Assembly (NCBI RefSeq): GCF_900187965.1
Contig: NZ_FZNL01000031.1
Location: 1-51,103, forward strand
Direction: 5' to 3'
Length of the DNA stretch: 51,103 bases
Origin: Flavobacterium sp. ov086
GTDB taxonomy: Bacteria > Bacteroidota > Bacteroidia > Flavobacteriales > Flavobacteriaceae
This document shows positions 40,934 to 49,431 of the stretch, piece by piece; position 1 is the first letter of the stretch; every line of letters begins with the position of its first letter. The notes below the pieces were generated by a model, which was not told where the DNA came from, ran no database searches, and saw nothing but the letters and a program-made list of their open reading frames with translations. Both the position numbers and the translations under genes were made by a program.

Positions 40934-41341
40934 CTAATTCGAATTCGACTCCAACTCAAACAATTGCACTTGACTTTTCAAACGATCGATTAATAAATTC
41001 ATCATTCTTTTGTTTAGACTTGACGAGTTCTGAATATAAGTTTCATATTCTTCGATTGTAAAAAGTGCCATGACAATTCCTTTAAGGGAATTTCGGAACT
41101 TAATATCTTTCTGAATGGAATTTTCGATGGTTTGAAGTTTCTTTTCGACCGTATAAGAATAAAAGTCTGCCTTGTTTTTATTTACATAATTAACAAAAAC
41201 AGCGATAAACAAATCATTTTGAAGTTTTAAAATGGGCCTAATAGTCTGATTTTGAAACAACTCATCTGGTGAAGATTGAGCGCTTACAGTTCCTAAAGTT
41301 TCGCCTCTGAATTCTCTTAAAAAAGCATCTCTATCTTCCAT
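40934..41341 (-). CDS. Conserved helical protein of unknown function
   Basis: 135 residues, no signal peptide or membrane span. MEDRDAFLREFRGETLGTVS at the start and SLKGIVMALFTIEEYETYIQ in the middle read as a helical, Flavobacteriia-type cytoplasmic protein; similar genes are sometimes labelled glyoxalase, but no VOC fold is visible. First gene of a short minus-strand pair with the 40457 gene. Divergent from the thioesterase gene, 59 bp apart. Confidence 0.6.
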   Translation of the reverse strand: MEDRDAFLREFRGETLGTVSAQSSPDELFQNQTIRPILKLQNDLFIAVFVNYVNKNKADFYSYTVEKKLQTIENSIQKDIKFRNSLKGIVMALFTIEEYETYIQNSSSLNKRMMNLLIDRLKSQVQLFELESNSN

Positions 41342-41400
41342 GTTTTTTCTTTAAATTTAGAAAAAATTCCAATACAAAAATTTTTATTTAAACTAAAATT

Positions 41401-41784
41401 ATGCGATTTCATACCAGAAAATGGGTTAAACCCGAAGACTTAAATCCAAACGGAACTTTATTTGGCGGAAAATTATTAGCCTGGATCGACGAAGAGCTGG
41501 CATTATACACCATTATTCAGTTAGAAAACACCAGAGTTGTAACCAAATACATGTCTGAAATCAATTTTAAGAGTTCAGCCCGACAAGGTGATATTGTAGA
41601 AATTGGAATTGATGTCGTGAAATTCGGAAATACTTCTTTAGTTTTAACCTGTGCCGTTCGAAATATGATGACGCGTGAAATCATTATCACAATCGACCAA
41701 ACCACTATGGTTAATCTGGACGAAAATGGTAAACCAAAAGCCCACGGAAAAACCCAAATCGAATTCGTAAAAGATCGTTTGTAA
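41401..41784 (+). CDS. Acyl-CoA thioesterase, hotdog fold (YciA/BFIT type)
   Basis: 127 residues. The catalytic segment DLNPNGTLFGGKLLAWIDEE is the classical acyl-CoA thioesterase motif (Asn/Asp on the central helix of the hotdog fold), followed by VTKYMSEINFKSSARQGDIV and TSLVLTCAVRNMMTREIIIT. It hydrolyses acyl-CoA to CoA and a free acid in the cytoplasm, usually as a hexamer. Length is normal for a single-domain member. Chain-length preference cannot be read from sequence. Confidence 0.92.
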   Translation: MRFHTRKWVKPEDLNPNGTLFGGKLLAWIDEELALYTIIQLENTRVVTKYMSEINFKSSARQGDIVEIGIDVVKFGNTSLVLTCAVRNMMTREIIITIDQTTMVNLDENGKPKAHGKTQIEFVKDRL

Positions 41785-41832
41785 TAATAGAAATGATACG
41801 TTTTATCAGGAAATTACTAACGATTATAAAAA

Positions 41833-42708
41833 ATGACCATGAATAAACTAATTATTTTATTTGCGTTTTTTACTTCAATAACTTTTGGTCAAAAAATCAA
41901 AATAGGAAATCAGGAAAATCAAATAAAAACATATCAGTACGTTTTAGAAAATTTTGATTTAATAAAAAAGAATAACCCTGAAGAAATGATTTATGTAAAT
42001 TTAATTTTTAATAAACATCGATTCATTGATCGGGTAACGTATTATTCTTGTGCAATAGCAAATGATGATGAAAAGAAAACAGAAACTCAAGTTCCTGCCG
42101 CATTAGATGAATTTATTAAAAATTCATTCTCCTTTTTTTTAAATAATATTTTTTTTAATAAAAGTGAGGGCGAAGGCGGTTATTCATTTTATATCCCTTT
42201 GAATAAAAAAAATCTTAAACTTGCTATCAATAATATCAATGAAGAAACAGAAAGATTAGCAAAAGAAACCGATAGGGTTGGAGTAATTCCAAATTCTAAA
42301 TTTAATTTCCAAATCAATAGTTTGTATTTTAACAGAGAAAAAATTGAGAACAAAAAAATTGAAAGTCAATTAAACGAGCTGAATTCTGAACTAATAGAAA
42401 TTGCTCCGGATCTATATTTAGTCTTTAGAATAATAAAAACAAATCAATTTAAAACAAATATGTCACGAGATTATTTTGAGTACAAAATTATGTATTTGAA
42501 AGGTACATCATCAAAATTGTATACTCTGAATCGAAGTGAAATGTTTGATAAAAATGGAATTGAAATTGATGAAGTGCCAACATCCGGAGGAAATGACAAT
42601 CTCGCAGATTCTATTTGCTCTGATGAAGATGGAGATAATAGTTCTGATTTTATATTTCAAGAATTTAAATTTAATCTGAAAATTCAATTTACAAACTCAC
42701 CAAAATAG
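41833..42708 (+). CDS. Secreted protein of unknown function
   Basis: 291 residues; translation may also begin at the ATG two codons later (41839). Signal peptide MTMNKLIILFAFFTSITFGQ, so exported. The mature part has no recognised domain: an acidic/asparagine-rich mix with a helical stretch KKNLKLAINNINEETERLAK, a second-half strand pattern, and an acidic tail region SICSDEDGDNSSDFIF. The gene stops in TAG directly before the ATG of the next lipoprotein gene, so both are translated from one message. Confidence 0.68.
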   Translation: MTMNKLIILFAFFTSITFGQKIKIGNQENQIKTYQYVLENFDLIKKNNPEEMIYVNLIFNKHRFIDRVTYYSCAIANDDEKKTETQVPAALDEFIKNSFSFFLNNIFFNKSEGEGGYSFYIPLNKKNLKLAINNINEETERLAKETDRVGVIPNSKFNFQINSLYFNREKIENKKIESQLNELNSELIEIAPDLYLVFRIIKTNQFKTNMSRDYFEYKIMYLKGTSSKLYTLNRSEMFDKNGIEIDEVPTSGGNDNLADSICSDEDGDNSSDFIFQEFKFNLKIQFTNSPK

Positions 42709-43143
42709 ATGCAAAAAAAACCTTTGTTACTTCTCGTCGTCGTTGTTTTTAGCTTTATAATTTCCTGTAATAATAAGGAAGATAAAAGTCAGTATAATCA
42801 AGTTATGTATCGCGCTGTACATAATAAAGATACTGCCGTTTTGAGCCTGAATATAAACAACAAACGCTTTTACGGACGTTATGAAATCTCCTATTATAAA
42901 ACTGGTAAAGATTCCGGAGATGTTAGGGGAGATATAAAAGGCGATACGTTACGAGGTGATTTTCATTATATCTCAAATGGAGGAAGCTGGAAAAGGACTC
43001 CGATTGCAATCTTGAAAAAAGAAAACAAACTTTTTCTGGGAACAGGAGTAATTGGAACTTATTTTAATCTTCCGCTTTTTATGCCTGATCAACCAATTGA
43101 ATATGATAAATCAGAGTTTGTTTTTGAAGAGGTGAAAAAATAA
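42709..43143 (+). CDS. Small lipoprotein of unknown function
   Basis: 144 residues with lipobox FSFIISCNN (Cys20). The mature part is beta-rich (VLSLNINNKRFYGRYEISYY, GDVRGDIKGDTLRGDFHYIS), a pattern of repeated G-D-I/G-D-T strands like many small Bacteroidota lipoproteins. It begins on the base after the stop of the secreted 41833 protein, which implies a functional pair. A repeat element follows and no strong terminator was seen other than that. Confidence 0.7.
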   Translation: MQKKPLLLLVVVVFSFIISCNNKEDKSQYNQVMYRAVHNKDTAVLSLNINNKRFYGRYEISYYKTGKDSGDVRGDIKGDTLRGDFHYISNGGSWKRTPIAILKKENKLFLGTGVIGTYFNLPLFMPDQPIEYDKSEFVFEEVKK

Positions 43144-43150
43144 AAAAATA

Positions 43151-43337
43151 GTTTCAAGTTTTTTTTGTTTCAGGTTTCAAGTTGTATTGTGTACTTAAAC
43201 ACAAAAGTCGCTAAGATTTATGCTATGAACGCAAAGCTATTCCTTGTGAACTTTGCGAAAAAACTTTGCGACCTTTGCGGTAAAATTATGTTCAAAGTAA
43301 ATCAACCTGAAACCTGAAACAAAAAACAACTTGAAAC
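43151..43337 (+). repeat. MITE-like repeat, copy A
   Basis: A 187-bp non-coding element with long terminal inverted repeats: outer GTTTCAAGTT (43151-43160) with AACTTGAAAC (43328-43337), then T/A runs, then GTTTCAGGTTTC (43167-43178) with GAAACCTGAAAC (43309-43320). The inside holds palindromic TTTGCG/CGCAAA words. Its inner part matches the inverted copy at 47184-47342 at roughly four of five bases by eye, including TTTATGCTATGAACGCAA without a mismatch. Confidence 0.85.
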
Positions 43338-43344
43338 AAGAGCC

Positions 43345-44601
43345 TTAATCAAATCTTCCAATTTTCGACGGCAATTCGAATATTTCAAGATCAAAATATT
43401 CTACAGAAGCCATAATATGATCAAAAATATCGGCCATGATATATTCGTAGTTTGCCCAGCGTTTATCGCTCGAGAAAGCATAAATCTCTAACGGAACTCC
43501 GTGCGCAGTAGATTGTAACTGACGACACATCATATGCATATCTTTATTTAAACCAGGATGTGTAATTAAATATTGCATTATATATTTTCTAAACAATCCC
43601 AGATTAGTCATATTTCGGCCATTAAGCGCCAAGGTTTTATCTACGCCACGAAGATCATTGTATTTTATAATTTCAGATTGTCTTGTTTCGATGTAATTGC
43701 TTAGAAGCTGGACTTTTTTCATCTGATCCAAATCTTCATCCGTTAAGAAACGAATACTGCTGCTTTTGATCAAAACGTGTCTTTTAATACGTCTTCCGGC
43801 AGATTTTTGCATTCCACGCCAGTTCTGAAATGAATCTGAACTTAAGGCATACGTTGGAATCGTGGTAATCGTATTATCAAAATTTCGAACTTTTACCGTT
43901 GTGAGGTTAATTTCGATTACATCACCATCGGCACCAAATTTATCCATCGTAATCCAGTCACCAATACGAACCATATCGTTTATGGCAACCTGAACACTCG
44001 AAACAAATCCAAGAATAGTATCTCTGAAAATCAAGATAATAATCGCCGAAAGCGTTCCTAAAATCGTCAGTAATTCCCCTTGTTTGATTCCGAATAACTT
44101 TGAAATAATGATTGCAACACCAAAAATCCAAAGCACGATCATAATAACCTGAACGAAACTATCGATTGGTTTGTCGCTGTATTCCGGCTTTTGTTTTAGG
44201 TAATCGCGTAAAGCATTAAAAATCGTTCTGACAATCCATAAGGTTATCAATACGATATAAACGCCAACGATTTTTCCAAAAACACTTTCCCAATATTCGT
44301 ATTTATCCAAAATAATTGGAACCGCTTTATAAATAAAGAAAAACGGAATTAAATAAGCAGTGTATTTTGTGGTTTTATTGTGAATTAAATAATCGTCAAA
44401 TTTTGTTTTGGTCTTCTGTGCAAAAATTGCAGTAAGTGTTACCAAAACAAATTTGGCCATATAATAAATAGCATAAGCCAATGCCACCATAATGGCAATA
44501 TTAAAGACCAGGCTGACATAAGACGCAAAGTTGCGGCTCATTCCCCAATCTCTAAAAAGAGGGTATAAAAAGTTAAATATTTTATCCAAAAGATTAGGCA
44601 T
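43345..44601 (-). CDS. MscS-family mechanosensitive channel (YbdG-like)
   Basis: 418 residues. N-terminal spans at about 24-50 (VSLVFNIAIMVALAYAIYYM), 70-85, 110-125 and 145-165, then the pore helix ELLTILGTLSAIIILIFRDT ILGFVSSVQVAIN, and the conserved beta-domain opening MVRIGDWITMDKFGADGDVI followed by NTITTIPTYALSSDSFQNWR. The architecture and length resemble E. coli YbdG/MscM. It opens under membrane tension and releases solutes on osmotic downshock. The DUF3817 gene overlaps its start by 8 bp, so both belong to one operon. Confidence 0.92.
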   Translation of the reverse strand: MPNLLDKIFNFLYPLFRDWGMSRNFASYVSLVFNIAIMVALAYAIYYMAKFVLVTLTAIFAQKTKTKFDDYLIHNKTTKYTAYLIPFFFIYKAVPIILDKYEYWESVFGKIVGVYIVLITLWIVRTIFNALRDYLKQKPEYSDKPIDSFVQVIMIVLWIFGVAIIISKLFGIKQGELLTILGTLSAIIILIFRDTILGFVSSVQVAINDMVRIGDWITMDKFGADGDVIEINLTTVKVRNFDNTITTIPTYALSSDSFQNWRGMQKSAGRRIKRHVLIKSSSIRFLTDEDLDQMKKVQLLSNYIETRQSEIIKYNDLRGVDKTLALNGRNMTNLGLFRKYIMQYLITHPGLNKDMHMMCRQLQSTAHGVPLEIYAFSSDKRWANYEYIMADIFDHIMASVEYFDLEIFELPSKIGRFD

Positions 44602-44881
44602 TATTTTCTAAATATTTTTTCTCGATATAAAACGTTCCAAAAGGAATAAGAGAAGCTATTTGAATAATTCCGAAAGTTTTTAAATCCCAATTTTGAGGTT
44701 TTCTAAGCAAAAATGCCAACAATACGTATCCTATAAATAAAACACCGTGCGTCATTCCTAACGGACGCAATAGGGCATGGTAAAGTTCCGGATTATTGGT
44801 TTTAACGAAAAGCATATTGGTAAATAACACTAAATAAGAGATTCCCTCTAAAATTGCAGTAACTTTGAAAATCTTGAGCAT
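44594..44881 (-). CDS. DUF3817 small membrane protein
   Basis: 95 residues from ATG at 44879-44881 (MLKIFKVTAILEGISYLVLF); a longer frame beginning at 44941 adds 20 polar residues that are not part of the family. Three hydrophobic spans: 6-24, 42-60 (GMTHGVLFIGYVLLAFLL) and 68-83. The core ILEGISYLVLF ... RPLGMTHGVLFIGYV is the DUF3817 signature. Function unknown; integral membrane protein overlapping the MscS gene start, so translationally coupled to it. Confidence 0.88.
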   Translation of the reverse strand: MLKIFKVTAILEGISYLVLFTNMLFVKTNNPELYHALLRPLGMTHGVLFIGYVLLAFLLRKPQNWDLKTFGIIQIASLIPFGTFYIEKKYLENNA

Positions 44882-44984
44882 GTATATATTTTTTGAGTTT
44901 ATTCCAGCAAAATTAAGTATTATCGTTGGTTTTTGCGACATGAATCAGGAAAGTAATTTACTTTTGTATTCTTAAACTTTGATA

Positions 44985-45518
44985 ATGAGTAAACGCGATT
45001 TAAAAAAATATTTGACCGAATTGACTAAAGAACAGCTCGAAGAACAAATAATCGAGTTGTACGAAAAATTTAGTCCTGTAAAAACCTATTACGATTTTGT
45101 CTTTAATCCAAAAGAAGATAAACTGCTTCAGGAATGCAAAGTCAAAATCTCCCACGAATATTTTCCAATCAAGAAACCCAATGCAAAACGACGTCCAAAA
45201 GCCAAAATGCGTCGTTCGGTAGCTCAGAAATATATCAAACATTTCATTTTGTTAGGTGTTGATCCATTTGTAATTGCCGATATTATGCTTTACAACATCG
45301 AAATTGCGCAAACGTATTCGTCACAAAATTTTATAAAGCAGGAATTATTCTACAAAAGTATATTTAATTCGTTTGAACAAGCCGTAAATTTTTCTATTTC
45401 GAACGGAATTTTAGCTGATTTCAAAGAAAGAATTATCGCAATCGAACAGGAAACTATTCAACAAAAATGGAAAAATAAGTATGATTTTGAAGCAATTCTA
45501 GACAAAATCCACTTATAA
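44985..45518 (+). CDS. DUF6155-like protein
   Basis: 177 residues from ATG 44985 (MSKRDLKKYLTELTKEQLEE); the frame extends two codons upstream to a TTG. The start MSKRDLKKYL.eLtKeQLEeQIieLYekF and the motif FNPKEDKLLQECKVKISHEY, then KKPNAKRRPKAKMRRSVAQK, match what I know as DUF6155. Cytoplasmic, helical and basic in the middle. Function unknown. Divergent from the DUF3817/MscS pair; the SF2 helicase gene follows 108 bp later. Confidence 0.75.
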   Translation: MSKRDLKKYLTELTKEQLEEQIIELYEKFSPVKTYYDFVFNPKEDKLLQECKVKISHEYFPIKKPNAKRRPKAKMRRSVAQKYIKHFILLGVDPFVIADIMLYNIEIAQTYSSQNFIKQELFYKSIFNSFEQAVNFSISNGILADFKERIIAIEQETIQQKWKNKYDFEAILDKIHL

Positions 45519-45598
45519 AAGCACTTCTCATAAAAAATCTTATTTAAAAAAAACATTTATTTTAGGTTAAAATAAGATGAATAACTGTTTTTTCGGTG

Positions 45599-45606
45599 TA
45601 TTTTTG
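45599..45606 (+). promoter_or_regulatory. -7 element TATTTTTG of the SF2 helicase gene
   Basis: Matches TAnnTTTG 20 bp before the ATG at 45627; a -33 box is not clear. Confidence 0.45.
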
Positions 45607-45626
45607 CAAAAATCCAAAAATAAACA

Positions 45627-47165
45627 ATGTCTCAAAACACTTTAGAAATAGAAAGAGAAGAGAAAAAAGAACTTTATGCATACCAAAAAGGCGATATCGA
45701 TGCCATTTTTGAACGTTTAGACAATGCTCCTTCGAAACATCATTTATTATATCAATTGCCTACAGGTGGCGGAAAAACAGTGATTTTTTCCGAAATCGTG
45801 CGTCGTTATTTGGCTAATAATGATAAAAAAGTGGTTGTTTTAACACACCGTATCGAACTTTGTAAACAAACCTCAAAAATGTTAAAAGGGTTTGGCGTTT
45901 CTAATAAAATTATCAATAGTAAAGTAAAAGAATTGCCTGATCAAAACGATTTTTCTTGTTTTGTTGCGATGGTTGAGACTTTGAAAAACCGTATCAATGA
46001 TGAGAAATTACATCTTGACAACATCGGTTTGGTTATTATTGATGAGGCACATTATAATTCATTCAGAAAATTATTAAACTCATTCAAAAATGCTTTTATT
46101 CTTGGAGTAACAGCAACACCTTTGAGTTCGAATATAAAATTACCAATGCACCAGAGTTACGATGAACTTATTGTGGGAGACACCATTAGTTCATTGATCG
46201 ACAAAGGTTTCCTTGCACGTGCTACCACTTATAGTTATGATGTTGGATTAACATCACTAAAAGTAGGTATCAACGGAGATTATACTGTAAAATCATCAGA
46301 CGATTTGTATACAAATACCATCATGCAGGAAAAACTTTTGCATGCGTATACAGAACGTTCATTAGGAAAGAAAACCTTAATTTTTAACAACGGTATCCAT
46401 ACTTCATTATATGTATATGAAACGTTTAGAGAAGCCGGTTACGATATTAGACACCTTGATAATACAAGTAGTTCTGAAGAGCGTAAAGACATCTTACAAT
46501 GGTTTAAAAAGACTCCGGATGCGATTTTAACTTCGGTAGGAATCTTAACCACAGGTTTTGATGAGCCAACAGTTGAAACTATTATCCTGAACAGAGCAAC
46601 AAAATCGCTAACTTTATACTACCAAATGATTGGTCGTGGTTCTCGTAAATTACCCGGTAAAGACGAGTTTACCGTTATCGATCTAGGTAATAATGCAGCA
46701 CGTTTTGGTTTATGGAGCGAGCCTGTAAACTGGCAGCATATCTTTAAATCACCTGAGTTTTATTTAGAGAACTTACGTGATGATACTGAGATTGAGTTGT
46801 ATTTCAAATACAGCATGCCACCGGAATTACGTGCTAAATTCAGTAAAACTGTCGATGTAACTTTTGATGTTGATGAAGAGCATAAACTAATCATCAAACA
46901 AAATTTGCGTTCTAAAGTCGTATTAGACAAATCATTAGAACAACACGCCGCAATGTGTGTCGATAATACCGAAACATTACAAGAAGCAAAATCATTAGGA
47001 AAAGAGCTTGATGACGATATCGAATGCCGTATCAAACGTTATGCAAAATGTTTGAGCCAATGTAGTAAAAACTATCGCGAATGGCTGGTTGACGATTACA
47101 AACTAAAACTAGTTTTGTTAATTGGTAAAAAGTATCGTGAAAAAATCATGAACGAGCCGGATTGA
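45627..47165 (+). CDS. SF2 DEAD/DEAH-box helicase (XPB/type III restriction-like)
   Basis: 512 residues. Motif I in QLPTGGGKTVIFSEIV (Lys52), motif II IIDEAHYN, motif III VTATPL, motif IV-like TLIFNNGIHTSLY, motif V ILTTGFDEPTVETIIL and motif VI MIGRGSRKLPG. This is the DEAH group of SF2 with the ResIII-type N-terminal core; the C-terminal 110 residues are a charged extra domain ending KLVLLIGKKYREKIMNEP. No nuclease or methyltransferase partner is nearby, so a restriction or defence role is not supported here. Probably a DNA or RNA translocase. A repeat (47184-47342) follows directly. Confidence 0.9.
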   Translation: MSQNTLEIEREEKKELYAYQKGDIDAIFERLDNAPSKHHLLYQLPTGGGKTVIFSEIVRRYLANNDKKVVVLTHRIELCKQTSKMLKGFGVSNKIINSKVKELPDQNDFSCFVAMVETLKNRINDEKLHLDNIGLVIIDEAHYNSFRKLLNSFKNAFILGVTATPLSSNIKLPMHQSYDELIVGDTISSLIDKGFLARATTYSYDVGLTSLKVGINGDYTVKSSDDLYTNTIMQEKLLHAYTERSLGKKTLIFNNGIHTSLYVYETFREAGYDIRHLDNTSSSEERKDILQWFKKTPDAILTSVGILTTGFDEPTVETIILNRATKSLTLYYQMIGRGSRKLPGKDEFTVIDLGNNAARFGLWSEPVNWQHIFKSPEFYLENLRDDTEIELYFKYSMPPELRAKFSKTVDVTFDVDEEHKLIIKQNLRSKVVLDKSLEQHAAMCVDNTETLQEAKSLGKELDDDIECRIKRYAKCLSQCSKNYREWLVDDYKLKLVLLIGKKYREKIMNEPD

Positions 47166-47183
47166 TCTGAAAGGGTTGAAAAA

Positions 47184-47342
47184 GTTTCAGGTTTTAGGTT
47201 TCAAGTTGTTTTCTTTGAACATAATTTAACCGCAAAGTTCGCAACGTTTTTTCGCAAAGTACACAAAGTATAACTTGCGTTCATAGCATAAACCTTGCGA
47301 ACTTTGCGGTTAAGTACACAAATCAAACTTGAAACCTGAAAC
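47184..47342 (-). repeat. MITE-like repeat, copy B (inverted relative to copy A)
   Basis: Reverse-complement of this 159-bp stretch aligns to 43167-43320: termini GTTTCAGGTTTC and GAAACCT..CCTGAAAC, inner GTGTACTTAA, TTTATGCTATGAACGCAA, ACTTTGCGAAAAAAC, and AATTATGTTCAAAG in the same order. It lies between the two helicase genes and its right terminus includes a false TTG start of the DEAD gene. Confidence 0.85.
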
Positions 47343-47373
47343 AAAAAAAAACAAAAATAAACAAAACAAAAAA

Positions 47374-48708
47374 ATGTCTAAACAATTCTCATCATTAGGA
47401 ATTTCAGCACCAATTTTAAAAGCGTTAAGCGAATTGAATATTGTTGAACCAACAGAAATTCAGCAAAAAACAATTCCGTTACTTTTATCTGAAAGTCATG
47501 ATGTTGTAGGTTTAGCTAAAACCGGAACTGGTAAAACAGCCGCTTTCGGATTGCCATTATTGCAATTAATCAACACAGAATCTTCTGTTGTTCAAGCCAT
47601 TATTTTGGTCCCAACCAGAGAACTTGGACAACAAATATTCAGAAATTTAGAGGATTTTGGAAAACATATTCCAAATATCTCTATAGCTTCAACTTGTGGA
47701 GGAATCCCCATTAAGCCACAAATTGAACGTCTTACATCTCCAACACATATTGTTGTAGCAACGCCAGGACGTTTAATCGATTTAATTCAGCGTAAAGCAA
47801 TTGACTTAAAACAAGCCGAATATTTAGTGTTGGACGAAGCCGATGAAATGGTTTCGATCCTAAAAGAAAGTTTAGACGAAATTGTTGCTGAACTTCCTAA
47901 AAAACACCGCACATTATTGTTCTCTGCAACTTTACCGGGAACAATCAAACAATTGATTCAGAATTACTTAAACAAAAATGTAGTTCAAGTAAGTGCCAAC
48001 ATGGAAACTGTTGGTAACCAAGGAATTGATCACGAATATATTGTAGTTGATCCAATTGAAAAATTGGACGTTTTAATGCATTTTTTGAATTCAAAAGAAG
48101 GAGAGCGCGGAATTATTTTCTGCAAAACTAAAGCTGCGGTCAACAAGTTGGCTAAAAATCTGGCTATAAACCGTTTTTCTTCTGGAGCACTTCATGGAAG
48201 TTTATCTCAGGGGATTCGTGACAGAATCATGGAACAATTCCGCGAAGGACATATTAATATTCTGGTTGCTACAGATTTAGCTGCAAGAGGAATCGACGTA
48301 AAAGAAATCTCTTATGTTGTAAATTATCACTTGCCGGATACTTACGAAACTTATGTTCACCGTAGCGGAAGAACCGCAAGAGCAGGAGCAAAAGGGCTTT
48401 CATTAACCGTTTTACAAGAGGAAGAAGTAGCTGAAATCCCTGAATTTGAAAAAGAATTAGGTATTAAATTTACTAAATTCCAAAAACCTTCGGCTGTAAG
48501 TTTAGAAGAAAACAACACGCTTTTATGGGCAAAACAAATCTTTAAAACAAAACCAAATCACGATATTTCTACAGATTTAAAAACTAAGGTAAAAACTGTT
48601 TTTCATCATCTTACTAAAGACGAATTGATTGAAAAACTACTTGCAAATTACGTTTTACAAAACAAAGTCGAAGTAGCGGAGAAGCCTGTTAAAAAATTCA
48701 AAAAGTAA
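47374..48708 (+). CDS. DEAD-box RNA helicase
   Basis: 444 residues from ATG at 47374 (MSKQFSSLGISAPILKALSE). A TTG-initiated frame at 47329 starts inside the repeat and is rejected. Q motif FSSLGISAPIL...EPTEIQQKTIP, motif I AKTGTGKTAAFGLP, Ia PTRELGQQ, Ib TPGRLID, motif II LDEADEM, motif III FSATLP, motif V TDLAARGIDV, motif VI HRSGRTARAG. All nine motifs are present. It unwinds short RNA duplexes during ribosome assembly or RNA decay. The basic C-terminal tail (KPVKKFKK) is typical. Confidence 0.95.
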   Translation: MSKQFSSLGISAPILKALSELNIVEPTEIQQKTIPLLLSESHDVVGLAKTGTGKTAAFGLPLLQLINTESSVVQAIILVPTRELGQQIFRNLEDFGKHIPNISIASTCGGIPIKPQIERLTSPTHIVVATPGRLIDLIQRKAIDLKQAEYLVLDEADEMVSILKESLDEIVAELPKKHRTLLFSATLPGTIKQLIQNYLNKNVVQVSANMETVGNQGIDHEYIVVDPIEKLDVLMHFLNSKEGERGIIFCKTKAAVNKLAKNLAINRFSSGALHGSLSQGIRDRIMEQFREGHINILVATDLAARGIDVKEISYVVNYHLPDTYETYVHRSGRTARAGAKGLSLTVLQEEEVAEIPEFEKELGIKFTKFQKPSAVSLEENNTLLWAKQIFKTKPNHDISTDLKTKVKTVFHHLTKDELIEKLLANYVLQNKVEVAEKPVKKFKK

Positions 48709-48779
48709 TATTTACTGTTACTCTTTTCCCGATTTATATCGTAATTTTATAGAGTACAAACATTCTATAAAAGTAAATT

Positions 48780-49307
48780 ATGATGCCTGATATTGAAGTA
48801 AAAAGAATAACAATAAATGAGCTTGCACAATTGCAAAAAATTGGCAGACAAACTTTTCAGGAAACTTTTTCGGACTCAAATTCCGAAGAGAACATGAAAA
48901 ATTATTTAGACGAAGGGTTTTCAACCGAGAAACTAACTGCTGAACTTAATAATAAAGATTCCGAATTTTATTTTGCCACTCTTGAAAATAACGTAATAGG
49001 TTATTTAAAAGTGAACTTCGGAGAATCTCAAACCGAATTAAAAGACAATAAAGCACTGGAAATTGAACGAATCTATGTTTCAAAAGATTTTCATGGCAAA
49101 AAAGTTGGACAATTACTGTACGACAAAGCTATAGAAGTTGCCAGACAAAAAAACAATGAATATGTATGGCTAGGCGTTTGGGAAGAAAACCTGAGAGCAA
49201 TCAATTTTTACACAAAAAATGGATTTGTTGAATTTGACAAGCACGTTTTTAAATTAGGAAATGACGAGCAAACAGACATTATGATGAAACTTAAATTAAC
49301 AAATTAA
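48780..49307 (+). CDS. GNAT N-acetyltransferase (PaiA/spermidine-acetyltransferase-like)
   Basis: 175 residues; translation could start at 48780 or at the next codon. The stretch IGRQTFQETFSDSNSEENMK followed by NYLDEGFSTEKLTAELNNKD, and VIGYLKVNFG, IERIYVSKDFHGKKVGQLLY with the Q/RxxGxG/A-type loop and NIFYTKNGFVEFDKH-like end (RAINFYTKNGFVEFDKHVFK), fit the PaiA-type branch that acetylates polyamines. Cytoplasmic. Single gene 71 bp after the DEAD helicase. Confidence 0.88.
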   Translation: MMPDIEVKRITINELAQLQKIGRQTFQETFSDSNSEENMKNYLDEGFSTEKLTAELNNKDSEFYFATLENNVIGYLKVNFGESQTELKDNKALEIERIYVSKDFHGKKVGQLLYDKAIEVARQKNNEYVWLGVWEENLRAINFYTKNGFVEFDKHVFKLGNDEQTDIMMKLKLTN

Positions 49308-49431
49308 TTCTACAAGAATCTAAAAGAAAACTCAAATTGGGTTTCGTATGTAGAATTATAATGTTAAATTTATACAACTGCAAAAGCAGAATAGTTTTAC
49401 TCATGAATCCTATTTAAATAGACAACATAAT

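Noticed and set aside
45627..47165. Helicase as part of a restriction or defence system
   Set aside because: No nuclease, methyltransferase or other defence gene next to it; neighbours are a DUF6155 gene and an RNA helicase.
47329..47373. Longer N terminus for the DEAD helicase (TTG start)
   Set aside because: Lies inside the terminal repeat of the MITE-like element; ATG at 47374 begins the conserved Q-motif region.
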